A stretch of DNA of 64,000 nt from Streptomyces sp. MspMP-M5 (GTDB taxonomy: Bacteria; Actinomycetota; Actinomycetes; Streptomycetales; Streptomycetaceae), in assembly GCF_000373585.1 (NCBI RefSeq), contig NZ_KB891882.1:1-64000 (forward strand), read 5' to 3'. Shown here one piece after another: positions 46,501 to 56,043 of this stretch (its first letter is position 1; each line of letters opens with the position of its first letter). A model generated the notes under the pieces. It did no database searches. It was not told the origin of the DNA and saw only the letters and a list, made by a program, of their open reading frames with translations. Made by a program: the position numbers and the translations under genes.

Positions 46501-46717
46501 CGGCGTACAGCTCCGTCCTCCTCGGTTGGGAGGACCCTAATGACGGCCTGCGACCAGCGTCATCACATCTGAGCGAGAATTGAGCATAACGATCCGGCCG
46601 CGGACGGACACTCAGGGTGAAGGCGGCGGACGGTCCGGTGCGGAGCGTGGTTACCGACGGTATGCCTTCGGGGCGTACCGGGTGGGTAACGGATGGCGGC
46701 CCGGAGGCGGCCGCCTC

Positions 46718-46748
46718 TTGACGGGCGGGCCGCCCATCGCCGTATATG
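46718..46748 (+). promoter_or_regulatory. Candidate promoter of the two-component operon
   Basis: TTGACG (46718-46723) and TATATG (46743-46748), with 18-19 bp spacing, lie 40 nt before the response-regulator ATG. The spacer contains the small palindrome GGGCGGGCCGCCC, a possible operator. Confidence 0.5.
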
Positions 46749-46787
46749 CCCTGTGGCCCACACGCGCGCACCGGAAGGAGGGGCCGG

Positions 46788-47531
46788 ATGAGACTGCTGC
46801 TCGTCGAGGACGACGACCATGTCGCCGCGGCCCTGTCCGCGGTGCTGTCCCGGCACGGCCTGACCGTCGTGCACGCCCGCAGCGGCGCGGAGGCGCTGCG
46901 GGCCCTGCTGCCCGACGACGCCGAGCCGTTCGCCGTGGTGCTGCTCGACCTCGGACTGCCCGACCAGGACGGCTTCGAGGTGTGCGGCCGGATCCGCAAG
47001 GTCTCCTCGACCCCGGTCATCATGGTCACCGCGCGCGCCGACGTCCGCTCCCGGATACACGGCCTCAACCTCGGCGCCGACGACTACGTCGTCAAGCCCT
47101 ACGACACCGGTGAACTGCTGGCCCGTATCCATGCGGTGAGCCGGCGCACCGGCACCGCCGGGGGCGGCGGCGACCAGCCGGCCGAGGAGAGCGAGCCTCG
47201 GGAGCCGCTGCGGCTCGGGCCGCTCGCCGTCGAACTCCCCACCCGCCAGGTGTCCGTGGACGGCACGGTGGTCCCGCTCACCCGCAAGGAGTTCGACCTG
47301 CTGGCCCTGCTCGCACAGCGCCCCGGGGTGGTCTTCCGCCGGGAGCAGATCATCAGCGAGGTCTGGCGGACGAGTTGGGAGGGCACCGGCCGCACCCTGG
47401 AGGTCCACATCGCCTCGCTCCGCGCCAAACTGCGGATGCCGGCGCTGATCGAGACGATCCGCGGCGTCGGCTACCGCCTGGTCGTCCCGGCCGGCGGCCC
47501 CGCCCCGGGCGCCCGCCCGCCGGCCCCCTGA
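46788..47531 (+). CDS. OmpR-family response regulator
   Basis: The 247-aa regulator has a receiver domain (residues 1-118) with Asp54 in VVLLDLGLPDQDG, acidic residues EDDD and Lys in VVKPYDTGELL. An OmpR/PhoB winged helix follows (about 145-238: LTRKEFDLLALLAQRPGVVF, then RTLEVHIASLRAKL and GVGYRL). GGAAGGAGG lies 7 nt before the ATG. The kinase gene begins 15 bp downstream. It is divergent from the glu operon, and the facing TAXI gene suggests control of uptake, which is inference. Confidence 0.93.
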   Translation: MRLLLVEDDDHVAAALSAVLSRHGLTVVHARSGAEALRALLPDDAEPFAVVLLDLGLPDQDGFEVCGRIRKVSSTPVIMVTARADVRSRIHGLNLGADDYVVKPYDTGELLARIHAVSRRTGTAGGGGDQPAEESEPREPLRLGPLAVELPTRQVSVDGTVVPLTRKEFDLLALLAQRPGVVFRREQIISEVWRTSWEGTGRTLEVHIASLRAKLRMPALIETIRGVGYRLVVPAGGPAPGARPPAP

Positions 47532-47546
47532 CGGGCTGCCCGGCCC

Positions 47547-48962
47547 GTGCGCACCCGACTCCTCCCGCTCCTCATCGTCCTGATGGCCGGCGTGCTGCTC
47601 GCGCTCGGCCTCCCGCTCGGCGTCATCACCGCCGGGGTGGAGCAGCAGCGGGTGGTGGTCGACCGGATCGACGACGCCGCCCGGTTCGCCTCCCTCGCCC
47701 AGTTCGTCACCGCCCGCCCCGGCGCCGCCGACGGCGGCAAGACCCCCGAGGAGGACGAGCGGCTGGCCGCCCTCCGGGCCGAACTCGCCCGCTACCAGGA
47801 GCTCTACGGCATCCGGGCCGGCGTCTTCTACCGCGACCGCACCCCGATGGCCGCCGCCCCGCGGGACCTGGCGGTGCCCACCGGCGGCGAGGGCGCCCAG
47901 GCGTTCAGCGAGGCGCTCGCCGGCCGCCGCAGCCACGACCCGCACCAGATCTGGCCCTGGGACGACACCGGCCGCATCCCGGTCGCCTCGCCCGTCATCC
48001 GGGACGGCGACGTGGTCGCCGTGGTCGTCACCGACTCGCCCACCGGGCAGATGCGTTCGCGCATCCTGCACGGCTGGGTGCTGATCGCGGCCGGCGAGTG
48101 CGCGGCCATGCTGGTCGCCGTCGCGGCGGCGTTCCGGCTCACCGGCTGGGTGCTGCGGCCGGTCCGGGTGCTCGATACGGCCAGCCACGACATCGCCACC
48201 GGCCGGATGAACGCGCGGGTCGCCGCCACCGCCGGGCCGCCCGAACTCCGGCGGCTGGCCCGCTCGTTCAACGAGATGGCCGACCACGTCGAGGACGTCC
48301 TGGAGCAGCAGCGCGCCTTCGTCGCCGACGCCTCCCACCAGCTGCGCAACCCGCTCTCCGCGCTGCTGCTGCGGATCGAGCTGCTGGCCCTCGAACTCCC
48401 CGACGGCAACGAGGAGATCGCCTCGGTCCGCACCGAGGGCAAACGGCTCGCCCGGGTCCTGGACGACCTCCTCGACCTCGCGCTCGCCGAGCACGCCGAG
48501 GCCGACCTCCAGCTCACCGACGTGGCCGCGCTGGCCGCCGAACGCGTCGACGCCTGGCGCCCGCTGGCCGAGGACAAGGGCGTCCGCCTCGGCTACGAGG
48601 GCCTCCCCGCGGTCACCGGCTGGGCCGACCCGGTCGCCCTCTCCAGCGCCCTGGACGCGGTGGTCGACAACGCCCTGAAGTTCACCCCGGACGGGCAGCC
48701 GGTCACGGTCGCGGTGGCCCCCGACGGCGAACGCGTCACGATCACCGTCGCCGACCGTGGCCCCGGGCTCGCCGAGGACGAACTGGCCCGGATCGGCGAC
48801 CGGTTCTGGCGCAGCGGCCGCCACCAGAACGTCTCCGGCTCCGGCCTCGGCCTGTCGATCACCCGCACCCTGCTCGCGGCCGGCGGCGCGACCATCGCCT
48901 ACGCACCGCACCCGCCGCACGGCCTGACGGTCACCGTCTCCGTGCCGCGCAGCGCACCGTGA
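47547..48962 (+). CDS. Sensor histidine kinase
   Basis: The 471-aa kinase has an N-terminal membrane helix (residues 5-28), an extracytoplasmic sensor (about 30-165), a second helix (about 172-193), HAMP (about 195-245), HisKA with His264 in FVADASHQLRNPLSALL, and HATPase_c with N box ALDAVVDNALKFT, VADRGPGLAEDEL and GSGLGLSITRTLL. It is the cognate partner of the preceding regulator. The GTG start is 15 bp after the regulator stop. Ligand is unknown; the neighbouring TAXI protein could present it. Confidence 0.92.
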   Translation: MRTRLLPLLIVLMAGVLLALGLPLGVITAGVEQQRVVVDRIDDAARFASLAQFVTARPGAADGGKTPEEDERLAALRAELARYQELYGIRAGVFYRDRTPMAAAPRDLAVPTGGEGAQAFSEALAGRRSHDPHQIWPWDDTGRIPVASPVIRDGDVVAVVVTDSPTGQMRSRILHGWVLIAAGECAAMLVAVAAAFRLTGWVLRPVRVLDTASHDIATGRMNARVAATAGPPELRRLARSFNEMADHVEDVLEQQRAFVADASHQLRNPLSALLLRIELLALELPDGNEEIASVRTEGKRLARVLDDLLDLALAEHAEADLQLTDVAALAAERVDAWRPLAEDKGVRLGYEGLPAVTGWADPVALSSALDAVVDNALKFTPDGQPVTVAVAPDGERVTITVADRGPGLAEDELARIGDRFWRSGRHQNVSGSGLGLSITRTLLAAGGATIAYAPHPPHGLTVTVSVPRSAP

Positions 48963-48974
48963 CCCGCGCGCGGC

Positions 48975-49114
48975 ATTGCGCACATTGCGCTCGGCACGGC
49001 ACGCGGTATTGCGCTCGGCACGGTGCCCGGTGCCGTCCGGCACACTCCGGCGCATTGCACCGAGGCAATCGCGCCATCGCCCCGCCCATTGCACCGAGTT
49101 GCCCGTCGCGCAAC
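48975..49114. repeat. Cluster of short ATTGC-containing repeats
   Basis: ATTGCGCTCGGCACGG occurs twice (48984-48999 and 49008-49023, 24-nt period) and CATTGCACCGAG twice (49053-49064 and 49087-49098). Further ATTGC and inverted GCAAT/GCGCAAC copies lie at 48975, 49066 and 49107. The cluster fills the gap between two convergent genes. Confidence 0.7.
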
Positions 49115-49140
49115 GTGCAACAGCCGACCGCACCCGCCCC

Positions 49141-50133
49141 TCACTGCTTCACCGAGAGGTAGTACTCCCGGGCCCCGGCGTGCAGCGGCAGCGGATCGGT
49201 GAACACCGCCGTCCGCAGGTCCACGTTCTGCGCGGCGTGCACCACGTGCCCGATCGCGTCCCGGCTGTTGATGACGGTCCGGGTGATCCCGAACGTCAGG
49301 CCCGCGTCCTCCCGGTCCGTGGTCACCAGCAGGTTCGCCACCGCGATCGTCTTCACCGCCTGCCCGTCCTGGACCTGCGGATAGGCGTCGGCGGGCATCA
49401 CCGCCGCCCGGTAGTAGCGCGTCCGCCGGCCCTGCCGGTGCAGTGCCGGGATCAGGTCCCCGAGCTGTACCAGCCGCACGGGGTACGCCCGCGCCAGCCG
49501 CTGCACCGCCAGCGTCGGCAGCCCGCCCGACCAGAAGAACGCGTCCAGCTCGCCGCGCTCCAGCATCCCCGGCATCCGGTCGATGCCCACCCGCACCGGC
49601 ACGATGCCGGTGTCGAAGTCCAGCCCCGCCGCCGCCATCAGCCGCCGGGTGATCAGCTGGACCCCCGACCCGTCCGCGCCGACCCCCACCCGCAGCCCCC
49701 GCAGGTCGCGGGCCGACCGCACCGCGGAGCCCCTGGGCACCACCAGCTGCATGTAGTCGTCGTAGAGCCGGGCGCAGGCCCGCAGCCGGTCCGCGCCGGC
49801 CTCGTGCCGCGCCTGGTAGGCGGCCACCGCGTCCGCCGTGGCGATGGTGAAATCCGCGCGCCCGGTGGCCAGTCGACGCAGATTGTCGATCGAGCCCTCG
49901 CTGCGCTGGAGCCGCAGGTCGACCCCCGGCAGATCCCGCGCGAGATCCTCCTTCAGCAGCTCCCCGTAGAGCGCGTACACCCCGGTCGGCACGCCGGTCG
50001 CCAGCGTCACCCGCCCCTGGGGTGCCGAGGCCCCGCCCGGCCGCACACACCACAGCGCCAGCCCGACGAGGGCCAGCGCCGCGGCCGCCGCGGTCAGCGC
50101 CCGGCCGCGGCCGGAACGGGGGAGTATCGCCAT
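49141..50133 (-). CDS. TAXI-family TRAP-type solute-binding protein
   Basis: The 330-aa protein is a TAXI substrate-binding component: an N-terminal signal or anchor (residues 10-30, no lipobox but Cys29 nearby), then VTLATGVPTGVYALYGELL, a GRADFTIATADAVAAY segment and LRGLRVGVGADGSGVQLITRRL. No TRAP membrane subunit is next to it. Its gene faces the two-component operon, so it may serve as a ligand-presenting partner of the sensor kinase, as proposed for other orphan TAXI proteins. CAGGAT 7 nt before the ATG suggests a leaderless mRNA. Confidence 0.85.
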   Translation of the reverse strand: MAILPRSGRGRALTAAAAALALVGLALWCVRPGGASAPQGRVTLATGVPTGVYALYGELLKEDLARDLPGVDLRLQRSEGSIDNLRRLATGRADFTIATADAVAAYQARHEAGADRLRACARLYDDYMQLVVPRGSAVRSARDLRGLRVGVGADGSGVQLITRRLMAAAGLDFDTGIVPVRVGIDRMPGMLERGELDAFFWSGGLPTLAVQRLARAYPVRLVQLGDLIPALHRQGRRTRYYRAAVMPADAYPQVQDGQAVKTIAVANLLVTTDREDAGLTFGITRTVINSRDAIGHVVHAAQNVDLRTAVFTDPLPLHAGAREYYLSVKQ

Positions 50134-50181
50134 GGGCCGGATCCTGCCAGCCCGGCCGGGCCCACGGGAGGGGCCGGGAGG

Positions 50182-51120
50182 TCACGTCTCGGCAGCCGCC
50201 CGGCCCTCGTCCCGGGCCGCCGTTCCCAGGGCCCGCCGCAGTCGCCCCAGCAGCGCCCGGGCCGCCGGGCCGGCCGGTCCGTCCGCCCGCCAGGCCAACG
50301 CGATCCGGCCACGCGGCCGCGCCCCGCGGAACTCCAGCGTCCGCAGCCCGCCGGTCGTCGCCGCGGCGGCCGCCGGGACCACCGCCACGCCCAGGCCGCG
50401 CGCCGCCAGCCCCGCGAGCAGCTTCGGCGCGGCCGCCTCGAAGGCGATCCGCGGCCGGAACCCGGCGTCGGCACAGACGCGTTCCAGCACCCCGCGGATC
50501 CCGGTGCCGCGCGGCAGGCTGATCAGCGGCAGGTCGCGCAGCGCCGTCAACGGGATCTGCCCGCCGGCCGCGGCCGCCAGCAGCGGACTGCCCGGCGCGA
50601 CCGCCGCGACCAGCGGTTCGTCGACCACGATCTGGAACGACAGCCCCGCCGGCGGCTCCTCCTCGGCGGTCCCGAGCAGCGCCATGTCCAGCTCACCGCA
50701 CTGCAACGCGGCCAGCATCCGCTCCGAACTGTCCTCGGTGAGCGCGATGTCCACCTGCGGATGGGCGTCGTGGAAGTCCGCCAGCAGCGACACCGCCTCC
50801 TCCTCCCGCACCGGGTCGGCGCCCGACACCAGCCCGAGGGTGACCTGTCCGCGCAACAGCCCGGTGAACTCCGCCACGGTCTCCCGCACGCCCTCGACGG
50901 CCGCCAGCGCCGCCCGCGCGTACGGCAGCACGGCCGCCCCCACCTCCGTCAGCGTCACCGACCGGCCGGAGCGGTCCAGCAACGGCTGCCCCAGCTCCCG
51001 TTCGAGATGCCGCACCTGGGCGCTGATGCCCGGCTGGGCCAGGTGGAGACGGGCCGCGGCCCGGGTGAAGTTGGCCTCCTCGGCCACCGCGACGAAGTAC
51101 TGGAGCTGCCGAAGTTCCAT
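50182..51120 (-). CDS. LysR-family transcriptional regulator
   Basis: The 312-aa regulator has the N-terminal winged helix MELRQLQYFVAVAEEANFTRAA...GISAQVRHLERELG and a C-terminal effector domain (about 90-300). The ATG at 51120 is the standard LysR start; TAGAAT (51129-51134, minus strand) lies 8 nt upstream, so the mRNA would be almost leaderless. It is divergent from a DinB-fold enzyme gene with a 108-bp shared region, the usual arrangement for control of the neighbour. The effector is unknown. Confidence 0.9.
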   Translation of the reverse strand: MELRQLQYFVAVAEEANFTRAAARLHLAQPGISAQVRHLERELGQPLLDRSGRSVTLTEVGAAVLPYARAALAAVEGVRETVAEFTGLLRGQVTLGLVSGADPVREEEAVSLLADFHDAHPQVDIALTEDSSERMLAALQCGELDMALLGTAEEEPPAGLSFQIVVDEPLVAAVAPGSPLLAAAAGGQIPLTALRDLPLISLPRGTGIRGVLERVCADAGFRPRIAFEAAAPKLLAGLAARGLGVAVVPAAAAATTGGLRTLEFRGARPRGRIALAWRADGPAGPAARALLGRLRRALGTAARDEGRAAAET

Positions 51121-51228
51121 AACCAGTAATTCTAGAGACGAGAAGCCCAAACTCTTGGACTTATGGCCGCGCCGTCAAGATCCTGGAACCGGACCGTCCA
51201 CCGGGACGGACCGGACAGGGGAGCAACG

Positions 51229-51846
51229 ATGGACCTCCGCGCCGCGATCGCCGCCGAACGCCGCGAGCTGGCCGACATGCTGGACGCCCTGACGCCCGAG
51301 CAGTGGGACGCGCCCTCGCTGTGCGCCGGCTGGCGGGTCCGCGAGGTGGCCGCCCACATGTCCCTGGGCTTCCGCTACTCCCTGCCCAGGGTCGCCGCCG
51401 AACTGCTCAAGGCCCGCGGCAGCCTGCACCGGATGACCGACCGGTGCGCCCGCAGGGACGCCACCGCCCTCCCGCCGGCCGCCCTCGCCGCGGCCCTGCG
51501 GGACAACGCCCACCACCCCTGGACCCCGCCGGTCGGCGGCCTCGCATCGGCCCTGGGCCACGACGTCGTCCACGGCCTCGACATCGCGGTACCGCTCGGC
51601 CTGGACCGCCGCGTCCCCGAGGACCGGCTGCGGGTCCTGCTCGCCGGCATCACCCCGCGCGGCGCGAAGTTCTTCGGGGCGGCCCTCGACGGCGTCGCCC
51701 TGCACGCCGACGACCTCGACTGGTCCTACGGCACCGGCGCCCCGCTGCGCGGCGCCGCCCAGGACCTCCTGCTGGTCGCCTTCGGCCGGAAGCTCCCGGC
51801 GGGCCGGCTGCACGGCGAGCCGCGGGCCCGCTTCGCCGCGGCCTGA
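51229..51846 (+). CDS. DinB-fold / maleylpyruvate isomerase-family protein
   Basis: The 205-aa protein fits the TIGR03083 mycothiol-dependent maleylpyruvate isomerase-like family: [27 protein letters not shown] near the start, the metal-ligand helix [16 protein letters not shown], and [15 protein letters not shown]. The three His positions of the DinB metal site are visible. Many members act on mycothiol conjugates, but the substrate here is not known. AGGGGAG lies 5 nt before the ATG at 51229. It is divergent from the LysR gene, its probable regulator. Confidence 0.85.
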   Translation: MDLRAAIAAERRELADMLDALTPEQWDAPSLCAGWRVREVAAHMSLGFRYSLPRVAAELLKARGSLHRMTDRCARRDATALPPAALAAALRDNAHHPWTPPVGGLASALGHDVVHGLDIAVPLGLDRRVPEDRLRVLLAGITPRGAKFFGAALDGVALHADDLDWSYGTGAPLRGAAQDLLLVAFGRKLPAGRLHGEPRARFAAA

Positions 51847-51910
51847 GCCCGCGCCCGCCGCCGTGCCCCCGCCCGCGGGGACGGCCGCCGGACACCCCCG
51901 CCGGAGCCCT

Positions 51911-51916
51911 TACCCT
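51911..51916 (+). promoter_or_regulatory. -10 hexamer TACCCT for a leaderless miaB transcript
   Basis: TACCCT ends 6 nt before the GTG at 51923. There is no Shine-Dalgarno sequence. Confidence 0.5.
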
Positions 51917-51922
51917 GGACGG

Positions 51923-53449
51923 GTGAGCGGTAACGACGTGGCCGGCGGAGCAGGGGCCGAAGTGAAAACGTACGAGGTGCGCACCTACGGGTGCCAGATG
52001 AACGTCCATGACTCCGAACGGCTCTCGGGCCTGTTGGAGGACGCGGGCTACGTACGGGCCCCGGAGGGCACCGGCGAGGGCGAGGCCGACGTCGTCGTCT
52101 TCAACACCTGCGCGGTGCGCGAGAACGCCGACAACCGGCTGTACGGAAACCTCGGCCGGCTCGCGCCGGTCAAGGCCCGGCGCCCCGGCATGCAGATCGC
52201 GGTCGGCGGCTGCCTGGCCCAGAAGGACCGCGACACCATCGTCAAGAAGGCGCCCTGGGTGGACGTCGTCTTCGGCACGCACAACATCGGCAAGCTGCCG
52301 GTCCTCCTGGAGCGCGCCCGCGTCCAGGAGGAGGCACAGGTCGAGATCGCCGAATCCCTGGAGGCGTTCCCCTCGACGCTGCCGACCCGCCGGGAGAGCG
52401 CATACGCGGCCTGGGTCTCCATCTCCGTCGGCTGCAACAACACCTGCACCTTCTGCATCGTCCCGGCGCTGCGCGGCAAGGAGAAGGACCGCCGGCCCGG
52501 CGACATCCTCGCCGAGGTCGAGGCGCTGGTCGCCGAGGGCGTCTCCGAAATCACCCTGCTCGGCCAGAACGTCAACGCCTACGGCTCCGACATCGGCGAC
52601 CGCGAGGCGTTCAGCAAGCTGCTGCGCGCCTGCGGGAAGATCGACGGGCTGGAGCGGGTCCGCTTCACCTCCCCGCACCCGCGCGACTTCACCGACGACG
52701 TGATCGCGGCGATGGCCGAGACGCCCAACGTGATGCCGCAGCTCCACATGCCGCTGCAGTCCGGCTCCGACACCGTCCTGAAGGCGATGCGCCGCTCGTA
52801 CCGCCAGGAGCGCTACCTCGGCATCATCGAGAAGGTCCGCGCCGCCATCCCGCACGCGGCGATCACCACCGACATCATCGTCGGCTTCCCCGGCGAGACG
52901 GAGGAGGACTTCGAGCAGACCCTGCACGTCGTCCGCGAGTCCCGGTTCGCCCAGGCGTTCACGTTCCAGTACTCCAAGCGGCCCGGCACCCCGGCCGCCG
53001 AGATGGACGGCCAGATCCCCAAGGAGGTCGTGCAGGCCCGCTACGAGCGCCTGGTCGCCCTCCAGGAGGAGATCTCCTGGGCGGAGAACAAGAAGCAGGT
53101 CGGCCGCACCCTGGAGCTGATGGTCGCGGAGGGCGAGGGCCGCAAGGACGACGCCACCCACCGGCTCTCCGGCCGCGCCGCCGACAACCGCCTGGTCCAC
53201 TTCACCAGGCCCGACGAGCCGGTGCGCCCCGGCGACGTGGTCTCCGTCGAGGTCACCTACGCCGCCCCGCACCACCTCCTCGCCGAGGGCCCGGTGCTCG
53301 GAGTGCGCCGCACCCGTGCCGGCGACGCCTGGGAGAAGCGCACCGCCGCCGAGGCCGCCAAGCCGGCCGGCGTCATGCTGGGCCTGCCGAAGATCGGCGT
53401 CCCCGAGCCGCTGCCGGCCGCCGCCGCGCCCGGCTGCGGCTGCGACTGA
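51923..53449 (+). CDS. miaB: MiaB, tRNA-2-methylthio-N6-isopentenyladenosine-37 synthase
   Basis: The 508-aa radical-SAM methylthiotransferase adds the 2-methylthio group to i6A37, the base made by MiaA (55002). UPF0004 cysteines are in [14 protein letters not shown] (Cys24), [13 protein letters not shown] and VGGCLAQKD. The radical-SAM motif is CNNTCTFC (Cys171, 175, 178), and the TRAM domain lies at about 385-450. [18 protein letters not shown] separates it from RimO. The GTG at 51923 fits the family start. The C-terminus ends with a small CGCD motif of unknown meaning. Confidence 0.96.
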   Translation: MSGNDVAGGAGAEVKTYEVRTYGCQMNVHDSERLSGLLEDAGYVRAPEGTGEGEADVVVFNTCAVRENADNRLYGNLGRLAPVKARRPGMQIAVGGCLAQKDRDTIVKKAPWVDVVFGTHNIGKLPVLLERARVQEEAQVEIAESLEAFPSTLPTRRESAYAAWVSISVGCNNTCTFCIVPALRGKEKDRRPGDILAEVEALVAEGVSEITLLGQNVNAYGSDIGDREAFSKLLRACGKIDGLERVRFTSPHPRDFTDDVIAAMAETPNVMPQLHMPLQSGSDTVLKAMRRSYRQERYLGIIEKVRAAIPHAAITTDIIVGFPGETEEDFEQTLHVVRESRFAQAFTFQYSKRPGTPAAEMDGQIPKEVVQARYERLVALQEEISWAENKKQVGRTLELMVAEGEGRKDDATHRLSGRAADNRLVHFTRPDEPVRPGDVVSVEVTYAAPHHLLAEGPVLGVRRTRAGDAWEKRTAAEAAKPAGVMLGLPKIGVPEPLPAAAAPGCGCD

Positions 53450-53488
53450 CCCCTTCCGGCCCGGGGACCGGCCCCGCGGACCTGGGGT

Positions 53489-53494
53489 TACGCT
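53489..53494 (+). promoter_or_regulatory. -10 hexamer TACGCT for the dioxygenase-like gene
   Basis: TACGCT ends 6 nt before the ATG at 53501, and there is no Shine-Dalgarno sequence. Confidence 0.55.
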
Positions 53495-53500
53495 GCGTGC

Positions 53501-54217
53501 ATGCTCGTTGCCGCCGCCCTCTGCCCCTGCCCGCCGCTGCTGGTCCCCGAGGTCGCCGCGGGCGCCGCACCGGAGCTGGACCCGGTGCGCGCCGCCTGCC
53601 TGGACGCGATCGGGGTGCTCGCCGCGGCCCGCCCGGACCGGCTGTTGGTCCTCGGTCCGGCCGACGAGGCCGGCGCGGGACGGTACCCGCAGGGCGCCCC
53701 CGGCTCGTTCCGCGGCTTCGGGGTGGACCTCGACGTGACGCTGGGAGCCGCCGGGCCGGAGCCCGCGGCCGGGCCGCAGCTGCCGCCGTCACTGGCCGTC
53801 GGCGCCTGGCTGCTGTCCCGTACGACCTGGTCCGACGCGCCCGTGGAAGGACTGGGGGTGGCCGAGCGGCGGTCCGGCGACCACTGCCGGGCGCACGGCC
53901 GGGAACTGGCCGGTTCCGCGCCCCGGGTGGCGCTGCTGGTGCTCGGCGACGGCAGCGCCCGCCGCTCGGTCAAGGCGCCCGGCTACTTCGACGAGCGGGC
54001 CGAGCCGTTCGACGCCGCCGCGGCCCGCGCCCTGGGAGCCGCCGACACCGCCGCCCTGGCCGCCCTGGACGAGCGGCTCGCCGCCGATCTGCTGGTGTCC
54101 GGCCGGGCCTGCTGGCAGACCCTGGCGGGCGCCGCCGAGGGCGCCGGGCTGCGCGGCCAACTGCTGTGCGCGGAGGCCCCGTACGGCGTCGGCTACGCCG
54201 TGGCGGCCTGGACGTAG
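53501..54217 (+). CDS. Class III extradiol dioxygenase subunit-B-like protein
   Basis: The 238-aa protein resembles the LigB/MEMO1-like fold found beside miaB-miaA in streptomycetes: AAALCPCPPLLVPEVAAG, LLVLGPADEAG and RVALLVLGDGSARRSVKAPGY. The metal-binding His residues of true extradiol dioxygenases are not obvious (CPCPPLL in place of xHxP). Catalysis is therefore doubtful. Position between miaB and miaA is conserved but gives no direct functional clue. Confidence 0.8.
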   Translation: MLVAAALCPCPPLLVPEVAAGAAPELDPVRAACLDAIGVLAAARPDRLLVLGPADEAGAGRYPQGAPGSFRGFGVDLDVTLGAAGPEPAAGPQLPPSLAVGAWLLSRTTWSDAPVEGLGVAERRSGDHCRAHGRELAGSAPRVALLVLGDGSARRSVKAPGYFDERAEPFDAAAARALGAADTAALAALDERLAADLLVSGRACWQTLAGAAEGAGLRGQLLCAEAPYGVGYAVAAWT

Positions 54218-54337
54218 TCCGCCGCACGACGCGGCCCCCCGCCGGGCCGCGTACGACCGGACATGCCGCGGCGCGGCGGGTACGGGGAGCCGTGGCACCC
54301 CGCGTCCGCCGCGCCGCCGCCGTCGCCGGGGGACCGG

Positions 54338-54820
54338 CTACTTCCGCGCGCCGTCCCCGGCGTCGCTGTCCACCGCCCGCTCCGCGCCCTGCTGCCGTGG
54401 GATCCCGGCGGCGGCGTCCGCGGCCGGTGCCGCGGCGGGCGCCGACTCGGGATCGCCGTCCGCGGCCGCCTCCGCCGCCGCGCCGTCCGGCTGCGCGGGG
54501 CCCGGCTCCGTCTCCTCGGCGGCCGCCCCGGAGCTCTCCGCCGGGTCGTCCGCCGCCCCTTCCCCGGACGGGGCCGCCGCCCCGTCCGCCGGCGCCTGCT
54601 CCGTTTCCGTGGCCTCTTCCGCCGCCGTGGACTCCGCGTCGGCATCCGTCGCGGGCGACGCCGCCTCCGCCGGCGTCTCGGCCGCGGACCCCGCCGCCTC
54701 CGGGGCCGCGCCCTCGTCCGCCCCCGATTCCTCCTCTGCCGCAGCCTCCGCCACCGCCGCGGCGGCACTCTCCTCCGCCACGTCGGACTTGCGCCGACGG
54801 AACCGCGAAAACACGCCCAT
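54338..54820 (-). CDS. Acidic low-complexity protein with conserved ends
   Basis: The 160-aa protein is about 70 percent Ala, Glu, Asp, Pro and Gly. Its N-terminus MGVFSRFRRRKSDVAEES is basic then acidic, and the C-terminus IPRQQGAERAVDSDAGDGAR matches the conserved end I recall from other Streptomyces homologues at this locus. The middle is disordered and probably varies in length. AGGAG lies 5 nt before the ATG. Function is unknown; the conserved ends suggest binding partners. It is divergent from miaA. Confidence 0.75.
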   Translation of the reverse strand: MGVFSRFRRRKSDVAEESAAAAVAEAAAEEESGADEGAAPEAAGSAAETPAEAASPATDADAESTAAEEATETEQAPADGAAAPSGEGAADDPAESSGAAAEETEPGPAQPDGAAAEAAADGDPESAPAAAPAADAAAGIPRQQGAERAVDSDAGDGARK

Positions 54821-54989
54821 AACTGCTCCTACGCTCCTCTTGTGGGCGAAATCCCTCGTCGCCCGGAGCGTCCGCTTGCGCCGCCCGACGGGCCCCGGCA
54901 GCGCACCGGCGTTCGGGATCTCGCAACAGGCAACGAGGCCGTGGGTGCCTCGTCACGTCGCTCGTTCGAGATGGCACCGTGAGGTTTGC

Positions 54990-54995
54990 GAGACT
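54990..54995 (+). promoter_or_regulatory. -10-like hexamer GAGACT for miaA
   Basis: GAGACT ends 6 nt before the GTG start of miaA. It keeps A2 and T6 but not T1 of TANNNT. No ribosome-binding site is visible. Confidence 0.35.
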
Positions 54996-55001
54996 GACGG
55001 G

Positions 55002-55940
55002 GTGAACACCGTCGCCCCCGCACCGCGGGTCATCGCCGTCGTCGGCCCCACCGCGGCCGGAAAGTCCGATCTGGGCGTCGCGCTCGCCCGGCACCTGGAC
55101 GGCGAGGTGATCAACGCCGACTCCATGCAGCTCTACCGCGGCATGGACATCGGCACCGCCAAGCTCACCCCCGAGGAGCGGCAGGGCGTCCCGCACCACC
55201 TGCTCGACATCTGGGACGTCACCCGCGCGGCCAACGTCGCCGAGTACCAGCGGCTCGCCCGCGCCGAGATCGACCGGCTGCTCGCCGAGGGCCGCACCCC
55301 CGTCCTGGTCGGCGGCTCCGGCCTCTACGTCCGCGGTGCCCTCGACGTCCTGGAGTTCCCCGGCACCGACCCCGCCGTCCGCGCCCGCCTGGAGGCCGAA
55401 CTCACCGAGCTGGGCAGCGGCGCGCTGCACGCCCGGCTCGCCGCCGCCGACCCGGGCGCGGCCCGCGCCATCCTGGCGAGCAACGGCCGCCGGATCGTGC
55501 GCGCCCTGGAGGTCATCGAGCTCACCGGCCGCCCGTTCACCGCCAGCCTCCCCGGCCACGAATCGGTCTACGACACCCTCCAGATCGGCGTGGACGTCGA
55601 GCGCCCCGAACTCGACGAGCGGATCGCCGTACGGGTCGACCGGATGTGGGAGGCCGGCCTGGTCGAGGAGGTGCGCCGGCTGGAGGCCGAGGGGCTGCGC
55701 GAGGGCCGTACCGCCTCCCGGGCGCTCGGCTACCAGCAGGTGCTGGCGTACCTGGCGGGGGAGTGCACGGAGCAGGCGGCGCGCGACGAGACGGTGCGCG
55801 CCACCAAGCGCTTCGCGCGCCGTCAGGACTCGTGGTTCCGCCGGGACCCACGGGTCCACTGGCTCAGCGGTGCCGCCGACCGTCGGGCCGATCTCCCGGC
55901 CCTGGCACTGGCGTTGCTCGAACGACCGGTCACAGCCTGA
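55002..55940 (+). CDS. miaA: MiaA, tRNA dimethylallyltransferase
   Basis: The 312-aa enzyme transfers dimethylallyl to A37 of tRNAs reading UNN codons, providing the MiaB substrate. It shows the P-loop GPTAAGKSDLGVAL, INADSMQLYRGMDIGTAKLT, GGSGLYVRGALD, and the insertion-domain RTASRALGYQQVLAYL. The GTG at 55002 gives the standard length; the open frame further upstream overlaps the divergent gene. It is 181 bp from the acidic-protein gene and 103 bp before a membrane protein gene. Confidence 0.97.
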   Translation: MNTVAPAPRVIAVVGPTAAGKSDLGVALARHLDGEVINADSMQLYRGMDIGTAKLTPEERQGVPHHLLDIWDVTRAANVAEYQRLARAEIDRLLAEGRTPVLVGGSGLYVRGALDVLEFPGTDPAVRARLEAELTELGSGALHARLAAADPGAARAILASNGRRIVRALEVIELTGRPFTASLPGHESVYDTLQIGVDVERPELDERIAVRVDRMWEAGLVEEVRRLEAEGLREGRTASRALGYQQVLAYLAGECTEQAARDETVRATKRFARRQDSWFRRDPRVHWLSGAADRRADLPALALALLERPVTA

Positions 55941-56043
55941 TCACGTCATGGCATCGGGACGCTCCGGCCGTCATCCGGGCCGCTGAGGGCGTGTCATCAT
56001 CGACCTTCGATCGAGGCGTGCAATCTGGCAGTGGGGAGGGCGC

